Source: Oscillospiraceae bacterium
GTDB taxonomy: Bacteria; Bacillota; Clostridia; Oscillospirales; QAMX01
NCBI GenBank assembly: GCA_015067675.1
Contig: SVMB01000006.1
Span: 1 to 64,000 of the forward strand
DNA: 64,000 nt
Direction of reading: 5' to 3'
Shown: piece after piece, positions 1 through 9,685 of the stretch
Numbering within the stretch: position 1 is the stretch's first letter
Layout: every line of letters starts with the position of its first letter
Notes under the pieces: generated by a model
The model's input: only the letters and a program-made list of their open reading frames with translations
What the model was told of the DNA's origin: nothing
The model's database searches: none
Program-made: the position numbers and the translations under genes

Positions 1-1572
1 CACGCCGTTGTCGGTCTTGATTTTTTCAATGCCCACAAAGCGTCCGATACCATGCAGATCGTGAACGATCAGATCGCCCACCGACAGATCCTGCCAGGAC
101 TGAATCTGCTCACGGTTTGACTTTTTGCGCTTTTCCTTCTTCTTGCGGGTACTCTCGGCCAGAATCTGACCCTCGGTAATCACCGCCAGCTTCACGCCGG
201 GGTATTCCATACCGCCGGAAAGATTGCCCACGGCAATGGTCACAACACCCGCCGGCGGCAGCGTACCCAGCGCATAGTCAAGGCTTGAGCCGTCGATCAT
301 ATTCTGCAGTCCCTGAGCACGCCGCTCGGTGGCTGCCAGCAGAATGATCGTATAACCGTCCCTGCGGTAATGCTCCACGTCCTGCACCGCAGTCTCGAGG
401 CTCCCGCCGTAGCTGGGCAGCTGTTTGCACATCACGGTGAGCAGGCTCTTGGGTTTGGGATCCAGCTGTGCGCTGATAAAGGTCTCCAGCAGCACCGTCG
501 AACGTGCTGCCAGCTTTGCGCAGAGCTCATCATACTCCCAGGCAAGATCCGTCTGATCAGGGCCTAAGGTTCCCGCCTCCAGAAGGCTTCGGATATCTTC
601 CTCCATCTGCCAGGCAAAGCCCTTCGCACGTTCCTTGACGCGTCCTGCATCATCCAGAAACCACACGGCATTGTCCGGCAGATAGGCAAATGCCGCCGTC
701 TTGTCGGGGTAAATCAGTTCCAGATACCGGTCGATGCTGGGCAGACTCCCCTGCTCCTGCAGACGTTCAGCATCGGCACGCAGGTTCTTCTCCAGCGCCT
801 CCGGCGCTTTCTTGCGGCGGGACGCCGCATCCGCAAGCTTACGGATTTTGGCAATCAGGCCGTCCTTTCCGTCGGGAGCCGCGTCACACAGCACCTCACC
901 GGCAGGCAGAATATCCGCCGACTGAATGTTCTCGGTGCGGCGCTGGCTTTCCGGGTCAAAAAGTCCCATGGCGTCGATCTCATCATCGAAGAAATCCACA
1001 CGCACGGGACTGTCATAGGCAGGTGAAAAGACATCGAGAATACCGCCGCGCAGGGCATACTGTCCTACGCCTTCCACACGGTCGCAGCGCAGATATCCGG
1101 CGGCATTCAGGCGCGCCGACAGTTCCCGCAGTTCATGCTGCTCCCCGACTTTAAGGCGCAGCGTATGCGCTTTCAGGGTTTCCTCCGGCATGGTGCGCAG
1201 AAGCAGTGCATCGGGGGTTGTGACCACGATGCCCGCGTGACCCATGCTCAGCTCATGAAATGCCCGCAGGCGCGCAAGCTCCCACTCGCGGGACGCCGAT
1301 TCCACGTTATGGAACATGCACTCACGGTAAGGAAGATTCAGCACATCCTCACCGGACAGCGCCTGCACGTCCGCCGCCATGCGGCGACAGGCGGTTTCAT
1401 CGGCGCACAGCACGACCAAAGGCCGTCCGGTGAAACGCCGGACGGCTGCAATGAAGTGTGCCTTATGGGGCAGGGACAGGCCGCCGACGGCGGTCACTGT
1501 CCCCTCCCCGATCTTTTTTAAGAGTGTTTCCAGCTCCGGCAGTTTCCGGAGCCCTTCACATAATCCCAGCAA
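1..1572 (-). CDS. mfd: Transcription-repair coupling factor Mfd, N-terminal 524 residues (partial)
   Basis: Mfd displaces RNA polymerase stalled at DNA lesions and recruits UvrA. The frame stays open from the left window edge, so the ORF track missed it. It reads through a UvrB-like N-terminal region ('CDRVEGVGQYALRGGILDVF') to the start of the CarD-like polymerase-interaction domain ('VGDLIVHDLHGIGRFVGIE'). Only about half of a protein of usually 1100 or more residues is present; the helicase motors lie outside. The start is chosen as TTG at 1572 because AGGAG sits 6 bases upstream and no ATG fits. It follows cysS by 26 bp, so it is probably cotranscribed with it. Confidence 0.95.
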   Translation of the reverse strand, partial: MLGLCEGLRKLPELETLLKKIGEGTVTAVGGLSLPHKAHFIAAVRRFTGRPLVVLCADETACRRMAADVQALSGEDVLNLPYRECMFHNVESASREWELARLRAFHELSMGHAGIVVTTPDALLLRTMPEETLKAHTLRLKVGEQHELRELSARLNAAGYLRCDRVEGVGQYALRGGILDVFSPAYDSPVRVDFFDDEIDAMGLFDPESQRRTENIQSADILPAGEVLCDAAPDGKDGLIAKIRKLADAASRRKKAPEALEKNLRADAERLQEQGSLPSIDRYLELIYPDKTAAFAYLPDNAVWFLDDAGRVKERAKGFAWQMEEDIRSLLEAGTLGPDQTDLAWEYDELCAKLAARSTVLLETFISAQLDPKPKSLLTVMCKQLPSYGGSLETAVQDVEHYRRDGYTIILLAATERRAQGLQNMIDGSSLDYALGTLPPAGVVTIAVGNLSGGMEYPGVKLAVITEGQILAESTRKKKEKRKKSNREQIQSWQDLSVGDLIVHDLHGIGRFVGIEKIKTDNGV

Positions 1573-1598
1573 AACAGTCTCCTGTTCTTATCCAACGC

Positions 1599-3014
1599 TT
1601 ACGCGCGGCGCCACTTGACGCCCTGGGCGGTATCCTCAAGGATGATGCCCTGCTCCTTGAGTTCGTTGCGGATGCGGTCGGCCTCGGCGTAATTCTTGGC
1701 CTTCTTGGCAGCGGTACGGGCCTCGATCATGGCGATGATGGCGGCATCCTCCTCGGCGTGAGCCGCATTGCGCTCCTCGCGGAGCTTCGCAGCAGCCTCG
1801 CAGAGGTCAAGGGACAGCACGGTATCAAACTCGGCAATGAGCGCAAACTTGGCAGCGTCGCTCAGAGAAGATTTCAGCAGATCGTAAACGGCAGTCAGCG
1901 CAAGAGAGGTGTTGAGGTCGTTGTCCATCGCGGCCTTGAAGCCCGCGCGCTGGGCATCCATACCTGCCTCATCCAGCTCACCCTTACCGGGCTCGAGGGC
2001 GGCAATACGCTCAATGAGCTTATTGTAGGTGGCGGTGGCATTGTCGAGAATCTCGTAGCTGAACTGCAGCGGACGGCGATAGTGGGACTGCAGGCAGAAG
2101 AGACGATAGGCCAGAGGATTATAACCCTTGCTCTCCAGCAGGGAGACGGTTAGGAATTCGCCCTTGGACTTGCTCATCTTGCCGTCGCCGGTGAGCAGAT
2201 GCATGACGTGGAACCAGTAGTTGCACCACTTATGGCCGATATAGGCTTCGCTCTGGGCAATTTCGTTGGTATGATGGGGGAAAGCATTGTCGATACCGCC
2301 GCAGTGGATATCCAGATACTCGCCCAGATGCTTCATGCTGATGCCGGAGCACTCAATGTGCCAGCCGGGATAACCCAGACCCCAGGGGCTGTCCCACTTG
2401 AGCTCCTGATCCTCGAACTTGGACTTGGTGAACCACAGCACGAAGTCTTCCTTATTACGCTTGGAGACGTCTTCCTCAACGCCTTCACGCACGCCGGACA
2501 TCAGGTTTTCCTTCTCATGCTTATTGAACACATAGTATTCATCCAGCTTGGAAGTATCAAAGTACACGTTGCCCTCGGAAATATAGGCATAGCCCTTCTC
2601 CAGCAGGGTGCTCACCAGATCGATGTACTCTGCGATGCAGTTGGTAGCGGGCTCGACCACGTCGGGACGCTTGATGTTGAGCTTCTTGCAGTCGGAGAAG
2701 AAGGCATCGGTATAGAAGGCCGCAATTTCCATGACGGTCTTTTTCTCACGGCGGGCGCCCTTGAGCATCTTATCCTCGCCGGTATCGGCGTCACTGGAAA
2801 GATGGCCGACGTCGGTGATGTTCATAACACGCTTGACGTCGTAACCGGCGTAGCGCAGGTACTTCTCCAGCACGTCCTCGCAGATGTAGGAGCGCAGGTT
2901 GCCGATATGGGCATAGTGGTAAACGGTGGGGCCGCAGGTATACATGGCGACCTTACCGGGCACGTTGGGGACAAATTCTTCTTTTGTATGAGAAAGGCTG
3001 TTATAGAGCTGCAT
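1599..3014 (-). CDS. cysS: Cysteinyl-tRNA synthetase
   Basis: Class I aminoacyl-tRNA synthetase that charges tRNA-Cys in the cytoplasm. Its 471 residues match the usual family length. The N-terminal 'CGPTVYHYAHIGN' supplies the first zinc Cys and the HIGH-type signature, and 'KMSKSKG' is the second ATP-binding signature. The middle 'GWHIECSGISMKHLG' and 'GGIDNAFPHHTNEIAQ' stretches carry further conserved metal and active-site residues. The ATG start has AAGGAG 8 bases upstream. It lies 12 bp after pgsA and 26 bp before mfd in one minus-strand run, so it is probably read from an upstream promoter. Confidence 0.97.
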   Translation of the reverse strand: MQLYNSLSHTKEEFVPNVPGKVAMYTCGPTVYHYAHIGNLRSYICEDVLEKYLRYAGYDVKRVMNITDVGHLSSDADTGEDKMLKGARREKKTVMEIAAFYTDAFFSDCKKLNIKRPDVVEPATNCIAEYIDLVSTLLEKGYAYISEGNVYFDTSKLDEYYVFNKHEKENLMSGVREGVEEDVSKRNKEDFVLWFTKSKFEDQELKWDSPWGLGYPGWHIECSGISMKHLGEYLDIHCGGIDNAFPHHTNEIAQSEAYIGHKWCNYWFHVMHLLTGDGKMSKSKGEFLTVSLLESKGYNPLAYRLFCLQSHYRRPLQFSYEILDNATATYNKLIERIAALEPGKGELDEAGMDAQRAGFKAAMDNDLNTSLALTAVYDLLKSSLSDAAKFALIAEFDTVLSLDLCEAAAKLREERNAAHAEEDAAIIAMIEARTAAKKAKNYAEADRIRNELKEQGIILEDTAQGVKWRRA

Positions 3015-3026
3015 AACAAAAACTCC

Positions 3027-3596
3027 TTATTTATCGATTCCTGTTTTAATCAGGGAGCGGTTGGACCAGAAATAATCAATGCCGGACCAGAGGGTGATCA
3101 GCGCCAGCGCCCAGCCCAGGATATGCTCCATCACCAGCGGCAGGGGCAATCCCAGCAGCGGCAGACCCATCATCACGCAGATGACCACCATCTGCGCCGC
3201 GGTCTTGAGCTTACCGGACCATCCGGCGGCCATGAGCTTGCCCTCGCCCATTGCGACGACACGCAGGGAGGACACGGCAAATTCACGGGCGATGATGATC
3301 GTCACGGGTGCAACGCCGATGCGGCCCTGCTGCAGAAAGATCAGCAGCGCTGCCGTCACCAGCAGCTTATCCGCCAGCGGATCCATGATCTTGCCAAAAG
3401 AGGTGATCTGATTGTTTTTTCTGGCAAGATAGCCGTCCAGCTTATCGGTGATGGATGCCAGCAAAAATGCCAGAAACGCGGCCCAATCCGTACCGATCGT
3501 ACCTTTGAGCGCCAGAAACATATAAACCGGCACCAGTACAATGCGCACAATCGTCAGCATATTGGGCAGAGTCATACGGGAACCGCCGTTTTTCAT
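3027..3596 (-). CDS. pgsA: CDP-diacylglycerol--glycerol-3-phosphate 3-phosphatidyltransferase
   Basis: Integral membrane enzyme making phosphatidylglycerol phosphate from CDP-diacylglycerol and glycerol 3-phosphate. The CDP-alcohol phosphotransferase signature is complete: 'DKLDGYLARKNNQITSFGK' followed by 'IMDPLADK', giving the DxxDGxxAR...GxxxDxxxD metal-binding pattern. Several hydrophobic helices surround it. Its ATG overlaps the rimO stop as ATGA, which suggests translational coupling. An internal Met (codon 8, 'MTLPNMLTIVRI') matches where family members usually begin and is a credible alternative start at 3575. Confidence 0.95.
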   Translation of the reverse strand: MKNGGSRMTLPNMLTIVRIVLVPVYMFLALKGTIGTDWAAFLAFLLASITDKLDGYLARKNNQITSFGKIMDPLADKLLVTAALLIFLQQGRIGVAPVTIIIAREFAVSSLRVVAMGEGKLMAAGWSGKLKTAAQMVVICVMMGLPLLGLPLPLVMEHILGWALALITLWSGIDYFWSNRSLIKTGIDK

Positions 3597-4954
3597 GCCT
3601 CTTCCACCAATTCACCGACGAGATCGCCGTCCAGATCCTCAATGATGCGGATTTTCACAAAGTCGCCGTCGTTGGGACGGTTTTTCTCGGGCTTCATGAA
3701 GAAAATCTTGCCGTCAATATCCGGGCTTTCGCCGTAGGAACGGCCAAAGTAGCAGCCGCCGGCGCGGTCATAGCCTTCCACCAGCACTTCGCGCACGGTA
3801 CCCAGCGCACGCACGTTGCGGCGGGCAGTCACGCGCTCCTGCACCTTCATCAGGGTCTCGGCACGCTTGACCTTGACATCTTCCTCTATCTGACCGTCCA
3901 TTTCAGCCGCGGGAGTGCCCTCTTCCTGAGAATACGGGAACACGCCGAGGCGGTCAAACTTCTGCTTTTCGATGAAATTGGCAAGCTCGGCAAACTCTTC
4001 CTCGGTCTCACCGGGCAGACCCGCGATGAGGCTGGTGCGCAGGATAAGGTCGGGAATGCGCTTGCGCAGACGCTTGATGGTATCCTCGATGGAAGCCTTG
4101 GTATCGCGGCGGTTCATAGAGGCGAGAATGCGGTCATTACAGTGCTGAATCGGCACATCCAGATAGTGCAGCACCTTGGGTTCGGTGGCAATGACGTCGA
4201 TGAGTTCCTCGGTGATGTCGGAGGGATAGAGATAATGCAGGCGGATCCAGCGAATACCCTCGATTTTGGCAAGCTCACGCAGAAGCTCGGGCAGTTTGTG
4301 CTCACCGTACAGGTCAATACCGTAGCGGGTGATGTCCTGCGCGATGATGATGAGCTCCTTGACACCGTTTTCGGCCAGAACCTTCGCCTCCGCCAGCAGC
4401 GCTTCCATCTTACGGCTGCGGTAGCGGCCGCGCAGGGACGGAATCACGCAGTAGGCACAGTGATTGTCACAGCCTTCGGCGATCTTGAGGTAAGCGGTAT
4501 AGGCAGGGGTAGTCTGCATACGGGGAGATTCGGGCAGCACGGTATTGATGTCATCAAAGCACATCAGCTTTTCCATCTTGCCCTGCTCGGCGGTCTCCAG
4601 CAGCGTATCACAGACCTGCACGATGTTGAGAAAGCTCGCCGTACCCACCAGAGCGTCGGCCTCGGGGATCTCCTTGAGCACTTCTTCCTTATAACGCTCA
4701 GCCATACAGCCGGTGATCACCAGCGCGACCAGTGCGCCGGTCTTTTTGCACTCGGCAAGCTCAAGAATCGTCTCGATGGATTCCTTCTTCGCATCCTCGA
4801 TGAAGGAACAGGTGTTGACGATGGCCACATCGGCCTCGTCGGGGTCTTCCACAAATTCGTAACCTGCTTCAAACAGCTTTGCAAGCATCTGCTCGGCATC
4901 CATGAGATTCTTGGCGCATCCCAGGGACTGCAGGGTAAATTTCTTCGTCGTCAT
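3593..4954 (-). CDS. rimO: Ribosomal protein S12 methylthiotransferase RimO
   Basis: Radical-SAM enzyme that methylthiolates a conserved Asp of ribosomal protein S12. The N-terminal UPF0004 domain has its three cluster cysteines ('SLGCAKN', 'VNTCSF', 'TGCMAER'). The radical-SAM motif CxxxCxxC is 'CDNHCAYC' near residue 160. The C-terminus is a TRAM-like region ending in '...DLVGELVEEA'. RimO is preferred over MiaB because of the 'SLGCAKNLMDAE' start and the length of 453 residues. GGAG lies 9 bases before the ATG. recX stops 3 bp upstream, and rimO overlaps pgsA by 4 bp. Confidence 0.95.
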   Translation of the reverse strand: MTTKKFTLQSLGCAKNLMDAEQMLAKLFEAGYEFVEDPDEADVAIVNTCSFIEDAKKESIETILELAECKKTGALVALVITGCMAERYKEEVLKEIPEADALVGTASFLNIVQVCDTLLETAEQGKMEKLMCFDDINTVLPESPRMQTTPAYTAYLKIAEGCDNHCAYCVIPSLRGRYRSRKMEALLAEAKVLAENGVKELIIIAQDITRYGIDLYGEHKLPELLRELAKIEGIRWIRLHYLYPSDITEELIDVIATEPKVLHYLDVPIQHCNDRILASMNRRDTKASIEDTIKRLRKRIPDLILRTSLIAGLPGETEEEFAELANFIEKQKFDRLGVFPYSQEEGTPAAEMDGQIEEDVKVKRAETLMKVQERVTARRNVRALGTVREVLVEGYDRAGGCYFGRSYGESPDIDGKIFFMKPEKNRPNDGDFVKIRIIEDLDGDLVGELVEEA

Positions 4955-4957
4955 GGT

Positions 4958-5437
4958 TTATGTCTCCGTTTCTTCGGGAAAATCCTCCCGAAAGCGTTGG
5001 GCCGCACTGCGGATCTGTTCGCCGGAGAATCCCCGGCGGTAAAGCGCCGCCGTTGCGCGGCGCAGACTGGCTTCATCGGTTTTCCCCCGCAGAAGCCGTC
5101 TGAGCATATCGTCCGCATCCGGCGATTCCCAGCTTTCCAGCACAGCCTCCGCCGTTTCCCGGTCGATTCCGTGCTGCGCAAGCTGCGCGGCAACCGCGCG
5201 TTTTCCGTATCGGCTGCCATAGCGTCTGACCAGACTCTGTGCATACTGCTCATCGTCCAGAAAATGCGCATCCACACAGCGGTTCACCGCGTCCTGTGCT
5301 TCTTCGGGTGTATAGTCTTTCGCAATCAGTTTATCGTAGAGCTCCCGCCGGGACTGCGCTCTTGCCGACAGCAGCCGCAGAGCCGCGGCATAAGCCGATG
5401 GCCTTTCGCGTCCTTCGGGAGAGGACTTACTGCTCAT
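4958..5437 (-). CDS. recX: RecA regulatory protein RecX
   Basis: RecX binds RecA filaments and limits their activity. The 159-residue protein is highly charged and helical, with repeated three-helix elements ('[23 protein letters not shown]', shortened here to the recognisable N-terminal unit, and '[22 protein letters not shown]' near the end) typical of the family. The ORF track starts 8 codons earlier (5461). I prefer ATG 5437, which has GGAGGA just upstream and overlaps recA by only 11 bp. The position directly after recA in the same direction is the classical arrangement and supports the call. Confidence 0.88.
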   Translation of the reverse strand: MSSKSSPEGRERPSAYAAALRLLSARAQSRRELYDKLIAKDYTPEEAQDAVNRCVDAHFLDDEQYAQSLVRRYGSRYGKRAVAAQLAQHGIDRETAEAVLESWESPDADDMLRRLLRGKTDEASLRRATAALYRRGFSGEQIRSAAQRFREDFPEETET

Positions 5438-6548
5438 CGTCCTCCATGAAGTCGTCGGCATCGACGCTCACGGGCTTGATCTCGGCAATGGGCTCTTCAG
5501 CCGGTGCATCCTCTGTATGCTTGGTGGCAGCAGCCAGAATGCGCTCACGCAGGGATTCGGCCACATCGGGATTGTCCTTCATGAACTGAATGGCCTTTTC
5601 ACGACCCTGACCCAGACGCTCACCGTCCATGGCAAACCAGGAACCGCTCTTCTGCACAAAGCCGTAGTTGAGACCCATATCAATGAGCTCTGCCTGCTTG
5701 GAGATACCCTCACCGTAGATGATATCGCACTCGGCAATGCGGAAGGGAGGCGCCACCTTATTCTTGACGACCTTGATCTTGACATGGTTACCGATATTTT
5801 CGCCGCCGGACTTAACATATTCGGTACGGCGGATATCAATACGGACACTGGCGTAATATTTCAGCGCACGACCGCCGGTGGTGGTTTCGGAAGGACCGCC
5901 GTAGCTCATGCCGCCGATCTTCTCACGCAGCTGGTTGATAAAGATAACGATGCAGTTGGTCTTGGCGATGGCGCCGGTGAGCTTACGCAGTGCCTGAGAC
6001 ATCAGACGCGCCTGCAGGCCGACATAGGTATCGCCCATCTCGCCTTCGATTTCGGTACGGGGAACAAGGGCTGCAACGGAGTCCACGACGACCACGTCCA
6101 GCGCGCCGGAGCGCACCAGAGCTTCGGTAATCTCCAGCGCCTGCTCACCGTTATCCGGCTGAGAGACGAGGAGCGAGTCGATGTCAACACCCAGAGCCTT
6201 GGCATAGACCGGATCCAGCGCATGCTCGGCGTCGATGAAGGCCGCCTCTCCGCCCATCTTCTGGGCAGAGGCCACAACCTGCAGCGCAAGCGTCGTCTTA
6301 CCGGAACCTTCGGGACCGTAGATCTCCACGATACGGCCGCGGGGCACGCCGCCGATACCCAGAGCAATATCCAAAGACAGAGAACCCGTGGAAATGGCCT
6401 CCACGTTCATATTCAAATTGTCGCCCAGACGCATGATCGCGCCCTTACCATAGGAGCGTTCGAGCTGCGCCAGCGCGTTTTCCAGCGCTTTCTTCTTGTC
6501 TTCTACCTGAACATAACCGATTTCACTGCTTTTCTTTCTCTCAGCCAT
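5427..6548 (-). CDS. recA: Recombinase RecA
   Basis: DNA-dependent ATPase for homologous recombination and SOS induction. The Walker A motif 'GPEGSGKTT' lies near residue 80, and the MAW-like strand and DNA-binding loop regions ('[19 protein letters not shown]', '[12 protein letters not shown]') are intact. The ORF-track start (6617) would run 53 bp into prmC. The ATG at 6548 ('MAERKKSS') gives a normal 373-residue RecA and a 16 bp gap. The acidic tail ends 'DDFMEDDEQ'. No SOS box (GAACN4GTTC) is visible in the tiny gap, so SOS control, if any, would have to act at a distant promoter. Confidence 0.98.
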   Translation of the reverse strand: MAERKKSSEIGYVQVEDKKKALENALAQLERSYGKGAIMRLGDNLNMNVEAISTGSLSLDIALGIGGVPRGRIVEIYGPEGSGKTTLALQVVASAQKMGGEAAFIDAEHALDPVYAKALGVDIDSLLVSQPDNGEQALEITEALVRSGALDVVVVDSVAALVPRTEIEGEMGDTYVGLQARLMSQALRKLTGAIAKTNCIVIFINQLREKIGGMSYGGPSETTTGGRALKYYASVRIDIRRTEYVKSGGENIGNHVKIKVVKNKVAPPFRIAECDIIYGEGISKQAELIDMGLNYGFVQKSGSWFAMDGERLGQGREKAIQFMKDNPDVAESLRERILAAATKHTEDAPAEEPIAEIKPVSVDADDFMEDDEQ

Positions 6549-6564
6549 TCTGATTCCCAGCCTT

Positions 6565-7437
6565 TCAATCCACAGGTCTGACTGCGCGGACATAGCGTTC
6601 ATGTTCCGCCAGGTCATGACCGATTTCTACTTCAATCCAGCCGTTTTTCTCAAAGAGCTGCGCCACTTCATGGGCCTGCGTCGCGCCGCATTCGGCAACA
6701 ATCATGCCGCCGGGCACCACCGCATCCTTCCACCACGCCGAGATCGTGCGGTAGAAATTCAGTCCGTCGTAGCCGCCATAAAGGGCCGTTGACGGTTCAA
6801 ACGCCGCCACTTCCACGTCCAGCACCGCCATCTCGTCGGAGCTGATGTAGGGGGGATTTGTGATAATCATATCAAACTGCCCCAGATCCGCCGGCGGTTC
6901 GTCCAGCGCATCCAGTTCTCGCACCTCGGCGCGATCCTGCAGCTTGTAGTATTCAACATTCTCGCGGGTGATCGCCAGTGCATCCTCTTCGATATCGCCG
7001 AAGCACACCGTCGTATCCTCGCAGGAGTCCAGCACCGCAATGCCGATGCAGCCTGAGCCGCAGCACAGGTCGAGAATCCGCTTTGCGCCGCGCTTTTCAA
7101 TCTCACCGATGGCGTATTCCACCACATCCTCCGTATCGGAGCGCGGAATAAGCACCGCAGGCGTCACGCGCAGCGTGATACCGTAGAAATCCCACTCGCC
7201 CAGCAGATAGGCAAGCGGCATGCCGGACAGACGCTTTTCCAGCAGCTGTGTCAGCGTATCGTAGGCTGCGTCAGGGGCATTGGAGGAACGCTTTTTGCGT
7301 ACGCTGTCAGCATCCTCCTGCGCGCCGCAAAGGCGTGCGGCAAGCGCCACCAGTTCGCGCGCCTCCAGATCCGCCATGTTCAGATGCGCCAACGGTTCAT
7401 AGGCGTAATCATAGAGTTCCTTATAGGTTTTTACCAT
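6565..7437 (-). CDS. prmC: Peptide chain release factor N5-glutamine methyltransferase
   Basis: SAM-dependent methyltransferase that modifies the GGQ glutamine of release factors. The catalytic NPPY motif is present ('[13 protein letters not shown]'), and the SAM-binding loop reads '[14 protein letters not shown]'. The N-terminal helical domain is typical, and 290 residues is the usual length. The ATG overlaps the end of the DUF1385 gene ('ATGGTAA'), so the two are translationally coupled. This DUF1385-prmC adjacency is recurrent in Bacillota; prfA, often next to it, is not here. Confidence 0.95.
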   Translation of the reverse strand: MVKTYKELYDYAYEPLAHLNMADLEARELVALAARLCGAQEDADSVRKKRSSNAPDAAYDTLTQLLEKRLSGMPLAYLLGEWDFYGITLRVTPAVLIPRSDTEDVVEYAIGEIEKRGAKRILDLCCGSGCIGIAVLDSCEDTTVCFGDIEEDALAITRENVEYYKLQDRAEVRELDALDEPPADLGQFDMIITNPPYISSDEMAVLDVEVAAFEPSTALYGGYDGLNFYRTISAWWKDAVVPGGMIVAECGATQAHEVAQLFEKNGWIEVEIGHDLAEHERYVRAVRPVD

Positions 7438-8366
7438 TTATCGCTGCCCTCCTCTTCGGGAATGACAGCTTTCAGGGCCGTAATCGCCACTTCCACCATG
7501 CTGTCGTCGGGTTCACGGGTGGTCAGATGCTGCATGAGCAGACCGGGAGCGCGCACGATGCGGGTGAAGGCATTGTCATGGCGGCCAATCCAGCGGTTGC
7601 ATTCGTAGCTGATACCCACCACCACCGGCAGCAGCGCAAGTCGGATGACCACACGCCACAAGGGCGAGCTTACCTCGATGAAGGAAAACACGAGGATACT
7701 GATGACCATAACCACCAGCAGAAAGCTCGTGCCGCAGCGGGGATGCTCCTTCGGGAAGGACTGCACATTTTCAACCGTCAGTTCTTTCCCGCTCTCGTAG
7801 CAGTGAATACTCTTGTGCTCGGCGCCATGATACTCAAACGTGCGCTGAATATCCTTGGTGCGGGACACGGAGAACATGAAGATGATGAAGATAATGATGC
7901 GGATAAGTCCCTCGATGAGATTTCGCAGAACACCGGTGCCGATGGAATCATCGAGGAAGCCTGCCAGCAGTGTGGGCAGGATAAAGAAGAGCACCACCGG
8001 GATGGCAATGCCGAGGATTCCCGAAATACCCATCGCAATGTCGTCCACGCGCTTCTTGCCCAGCTTCTTCTCCCAGAACCCCTGCGGTGCATCATCCGGC
8101 TCTTCAAAGGCAACATCAGCGGAGTAAAAAAGCTCCTTGACGCCGTCCTTCATGGCTCCCGCAAAGTTATAGACGCCGCGAATGAAGGGCCACTTGAGGA
8201 TGGCAGGCTTATCCTTACCCGAGCGCAGAGGACGGGTGGTGGTTACCATGGTTTTATCGGGCTTGCGCACAACGGTTGCACTCTTGTCCGGGCCGCGCAT
8301 CATGATACCTTCGATGAGCGCCTGACCGCCGATCACGGTCCGAAAGCATGTTTGGTTTTTGTCCAT
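7431..8366 (-). CDS. DUF1385 (YqhQ-like) multi-pass membrane protein
   Basis: A conserved membrane protein of unknown function. The N-terminal signature is 'GGQALIEGIMMRGP', followed by a charged region and then hydrophobic helices ('IPVVLFFILPTLLAGF', 'LIRIIIFIIFMFS', 'FLLVVMVISILVFSFIEV'). A conserved 'YHGAEHKSIHCYE' and 'HPRCGTSFLL' pair may be metal-binding (inference). The ORF track begins at 8567, but ATG 8366 has AGGAGA upstream and begins the family homology. It is the first gene of the prmC-recA-...-mfd run and sits 126 bp from a consensus promoter. Confidence 0.88.
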   Translation of the reverse strand: MDKNQTCFRTVIGGQALIEGIMMRGPDKSATVVRKPDKTMVTTTRPLRSGKDKPAILKWPFIRGVYNFAGAMKDGVKELFYSADVAFEEPDDAPQGFWEKKLGKKRVDDIAMGISGILGIAIPVVLFFILPTLLAGFLDDSIGTGVLRNLIEGLIRIIIFIIFMFSVSRTKDIQRTFEYHGAEHKSIHCYESGKELTVENVQSFPKEHPRCGTSFLLVVMVISILVFSFIEVSSPLWRVVIRLALLPVVVGISYECNRWIGRHDNAFTRIVRAPGLLMQHLTTREPDDSMVEVAITALKAVIPEEEGSDKW

Positions 8367-8491
8367 GAATATCTCCTGTCTGCAGTGCTTCCCTCCCCCG
8401 CCGATCCGGTCCGGTATCCGCCGTATGCCGCCAAAAAGCGGTAAATTCCCCCGATGGGCAGAGAGGGCATTATGAATTACTTTATCAGAGA

Positions 8492-8520
8492 TATTATAAC
8501 AAATCTGCGGCGTTATTGCA
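8492..8520 (-). promoter_or_regulatory. Sigma-A type promoter for the DUF1385-prmC-recA run
   Basis: On the minus strand TTGCAA and TATAAT are separated by exactly 17 bp. It is the only good promoter seen upstream of the long run of overlapping minus-strand genes down to mfd. The untranslated leader would be about 115 bases. Confidence 0.75.
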
Positions 8521-8581
8521 ACAGCTTTTATACACAGATTCCACGCCCCGCCGCGCATATGGTACAAACGTTCTGTCCAAA

Positions 8582-8616
8582 GAAGCCCGGGAAACTTGCC
8601 GTTTCCCGGGCTTTGA
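8582..8616 (-). terminator. Hairpin terminator after the Gfo/Idh gene
   Basis: Perfect stem GCCCGGGAAAC / GTTTCCCGGGC with a 5-base loop, followed on the minus strand by a short pyrimidine tail (TTCTTT). It lies about 30 bp beyond the 8648 stop codon. Confidence 0.7.
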
Positions 8617-8647
8617 TGATCGCATTTACTGTAAAGACCTGCTGCAC

Positions 8648-9640
8648 TCAGGCGCGGTCGGCCGCAGCCTGAATTTCCAGCGCGACGCGGGAGGATTCCA
8701 GCACCACAGCAGTGTTGAGATCGGTGGCCTTGCCGGCGAGCTCATCCATAAAGTAATCCAGGATCTTTCCGCGGGGAGCATCGTCCACAGGCAGGATGAT
8801 CGGGCCGTCGCCGCCTTCCAGCGCCACGGTGATCTGCGGATCGAGGTTGCCGCCAAACTCCATGACGCCCTTCTCGCCCCAGATAGTGAAGCGCCAGTAA
8901 TAGGGCAGCTTGAAGCCGCAGCTGGAAGGCGCGGCATAGGTCACGTCGGCCATGAGACCGGCGCCGTTGGACATCTCGACCATGAACATACCGGCATCCT
9001 TGAAATTGGGCTCCTTGGTGGCAAAAGCATTCCAGCAGCGGGCTGCATTGATCTTTGCAAACTTCAGGCCGGTCAGGTAGGGAATGATATCGATGCCGTG
9101 GATGGCGATATCGTTGATGGTGCCGCCCTGCTTGCCGTCTTCGAAGTACCAGGAAGCACGGGTACCGTAGTTGAGGGGATGCTGAGCGGTGAAGCAGATG
9201 TTATGGACCTCACCAAGCTTACCTTCCAGGATGAAATTGCGCACGGGCTGCACCCAGGCAGACAGACGCAGATCAAGCATGCAGCCGACCTTCAGGCCCT
9301 TCTCGGCGCTGAGCTTCTCAATTTCATCGAGCTCAGCGAGGCTGGTGCACAGGGGCTTGTCGGCGATGACATGCTTGCCGGCCTTCAGGGCAGCGATGGC
9401 GCGGCTGCCGCGGATACCAAAGTAGTCGCCGATGGCAATGACGTCGGCGCCGGACTCAGCCAGGAGCTTATCATAGCAGTCATAATTAAAGTTAACGCCA
9501 AGGCTTTCGGCAACGGCAGTACGGGCCGCATCATCGGCTTCGAACGCGCCGACGATCTCGACTTCGGGATTCTCCACAGCCTGCATATACAGACCGTTGA
9601 TATGACCGTGACGGAAACCTGCAAAAGCAATTTTCAGCAT
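8648..9640 (-). CDS. Gfo/Idh/MocA-family NAD(P)-dependent oxidoreductase
   Basis: The N-terminal Rossmann fold ('KIAFAGFRHGHINGLYMQA') has a less glycine-rich nucleotide loop than most relatives. The signature Lys-Pro appears in 'HVIADKPLCTSLAEL', and the second half is the usual alpha/beta substrate domain with 'DIAIHGIDIIPYLTG' as the likely catalytic His region. Its 330 residues are typical. It starts 45 bp after the M20 amidohydrolase and is probably cotranscribed with it. Members oxidise or reduce sugars, inositols and related polyols; the substrate cannot be deduced. Confidence 0.88.
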   Translation of the reverse strand: MLKIAFAGFRHGHINGLYMQAVENPEVEIVGAFEADDAARTAVAESLGVNFNYDCYDKLLAESGADVIAIGDYFGIRGSRAIAALKAGKHVIADKPLCTSLAELDEIEKLSAEKGLKVGCMLDLRLSAWVQPVRNFILEGKLGEVHNICFTAQHPLNYGTRASWYFEDGKQGGTINDIAIHGIDIIPYLTGLKFAKINAARCWNAFATKEPNFKDAGMFMVEMSNGAGLMADVTYAAPSSCGFKLPYYWRFTIWGEKGVMEFGGNLDPQITVALEGGDGPIILPVDDAPRGKILDYFMDELAGKATDLNTAVVLESSRVALEIQAAADRA

Positions 9641-9685
9641 GAAAATATCCTCCTGTAATTGTATGAATACGTCCTTTGGACGAAA

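Noticed and set aside
2199-3737. 512-codon plus-strand ORF opposite cysS and pgsA
   Set aside because: Shadow of three conserved minus-strand genes.
5427-6617. ORF-track start of recA at 6617
   Set aside because: It would overlap prmC by 53 bp and add 23 residues unlike any RecA start; ATG 6548 is better.
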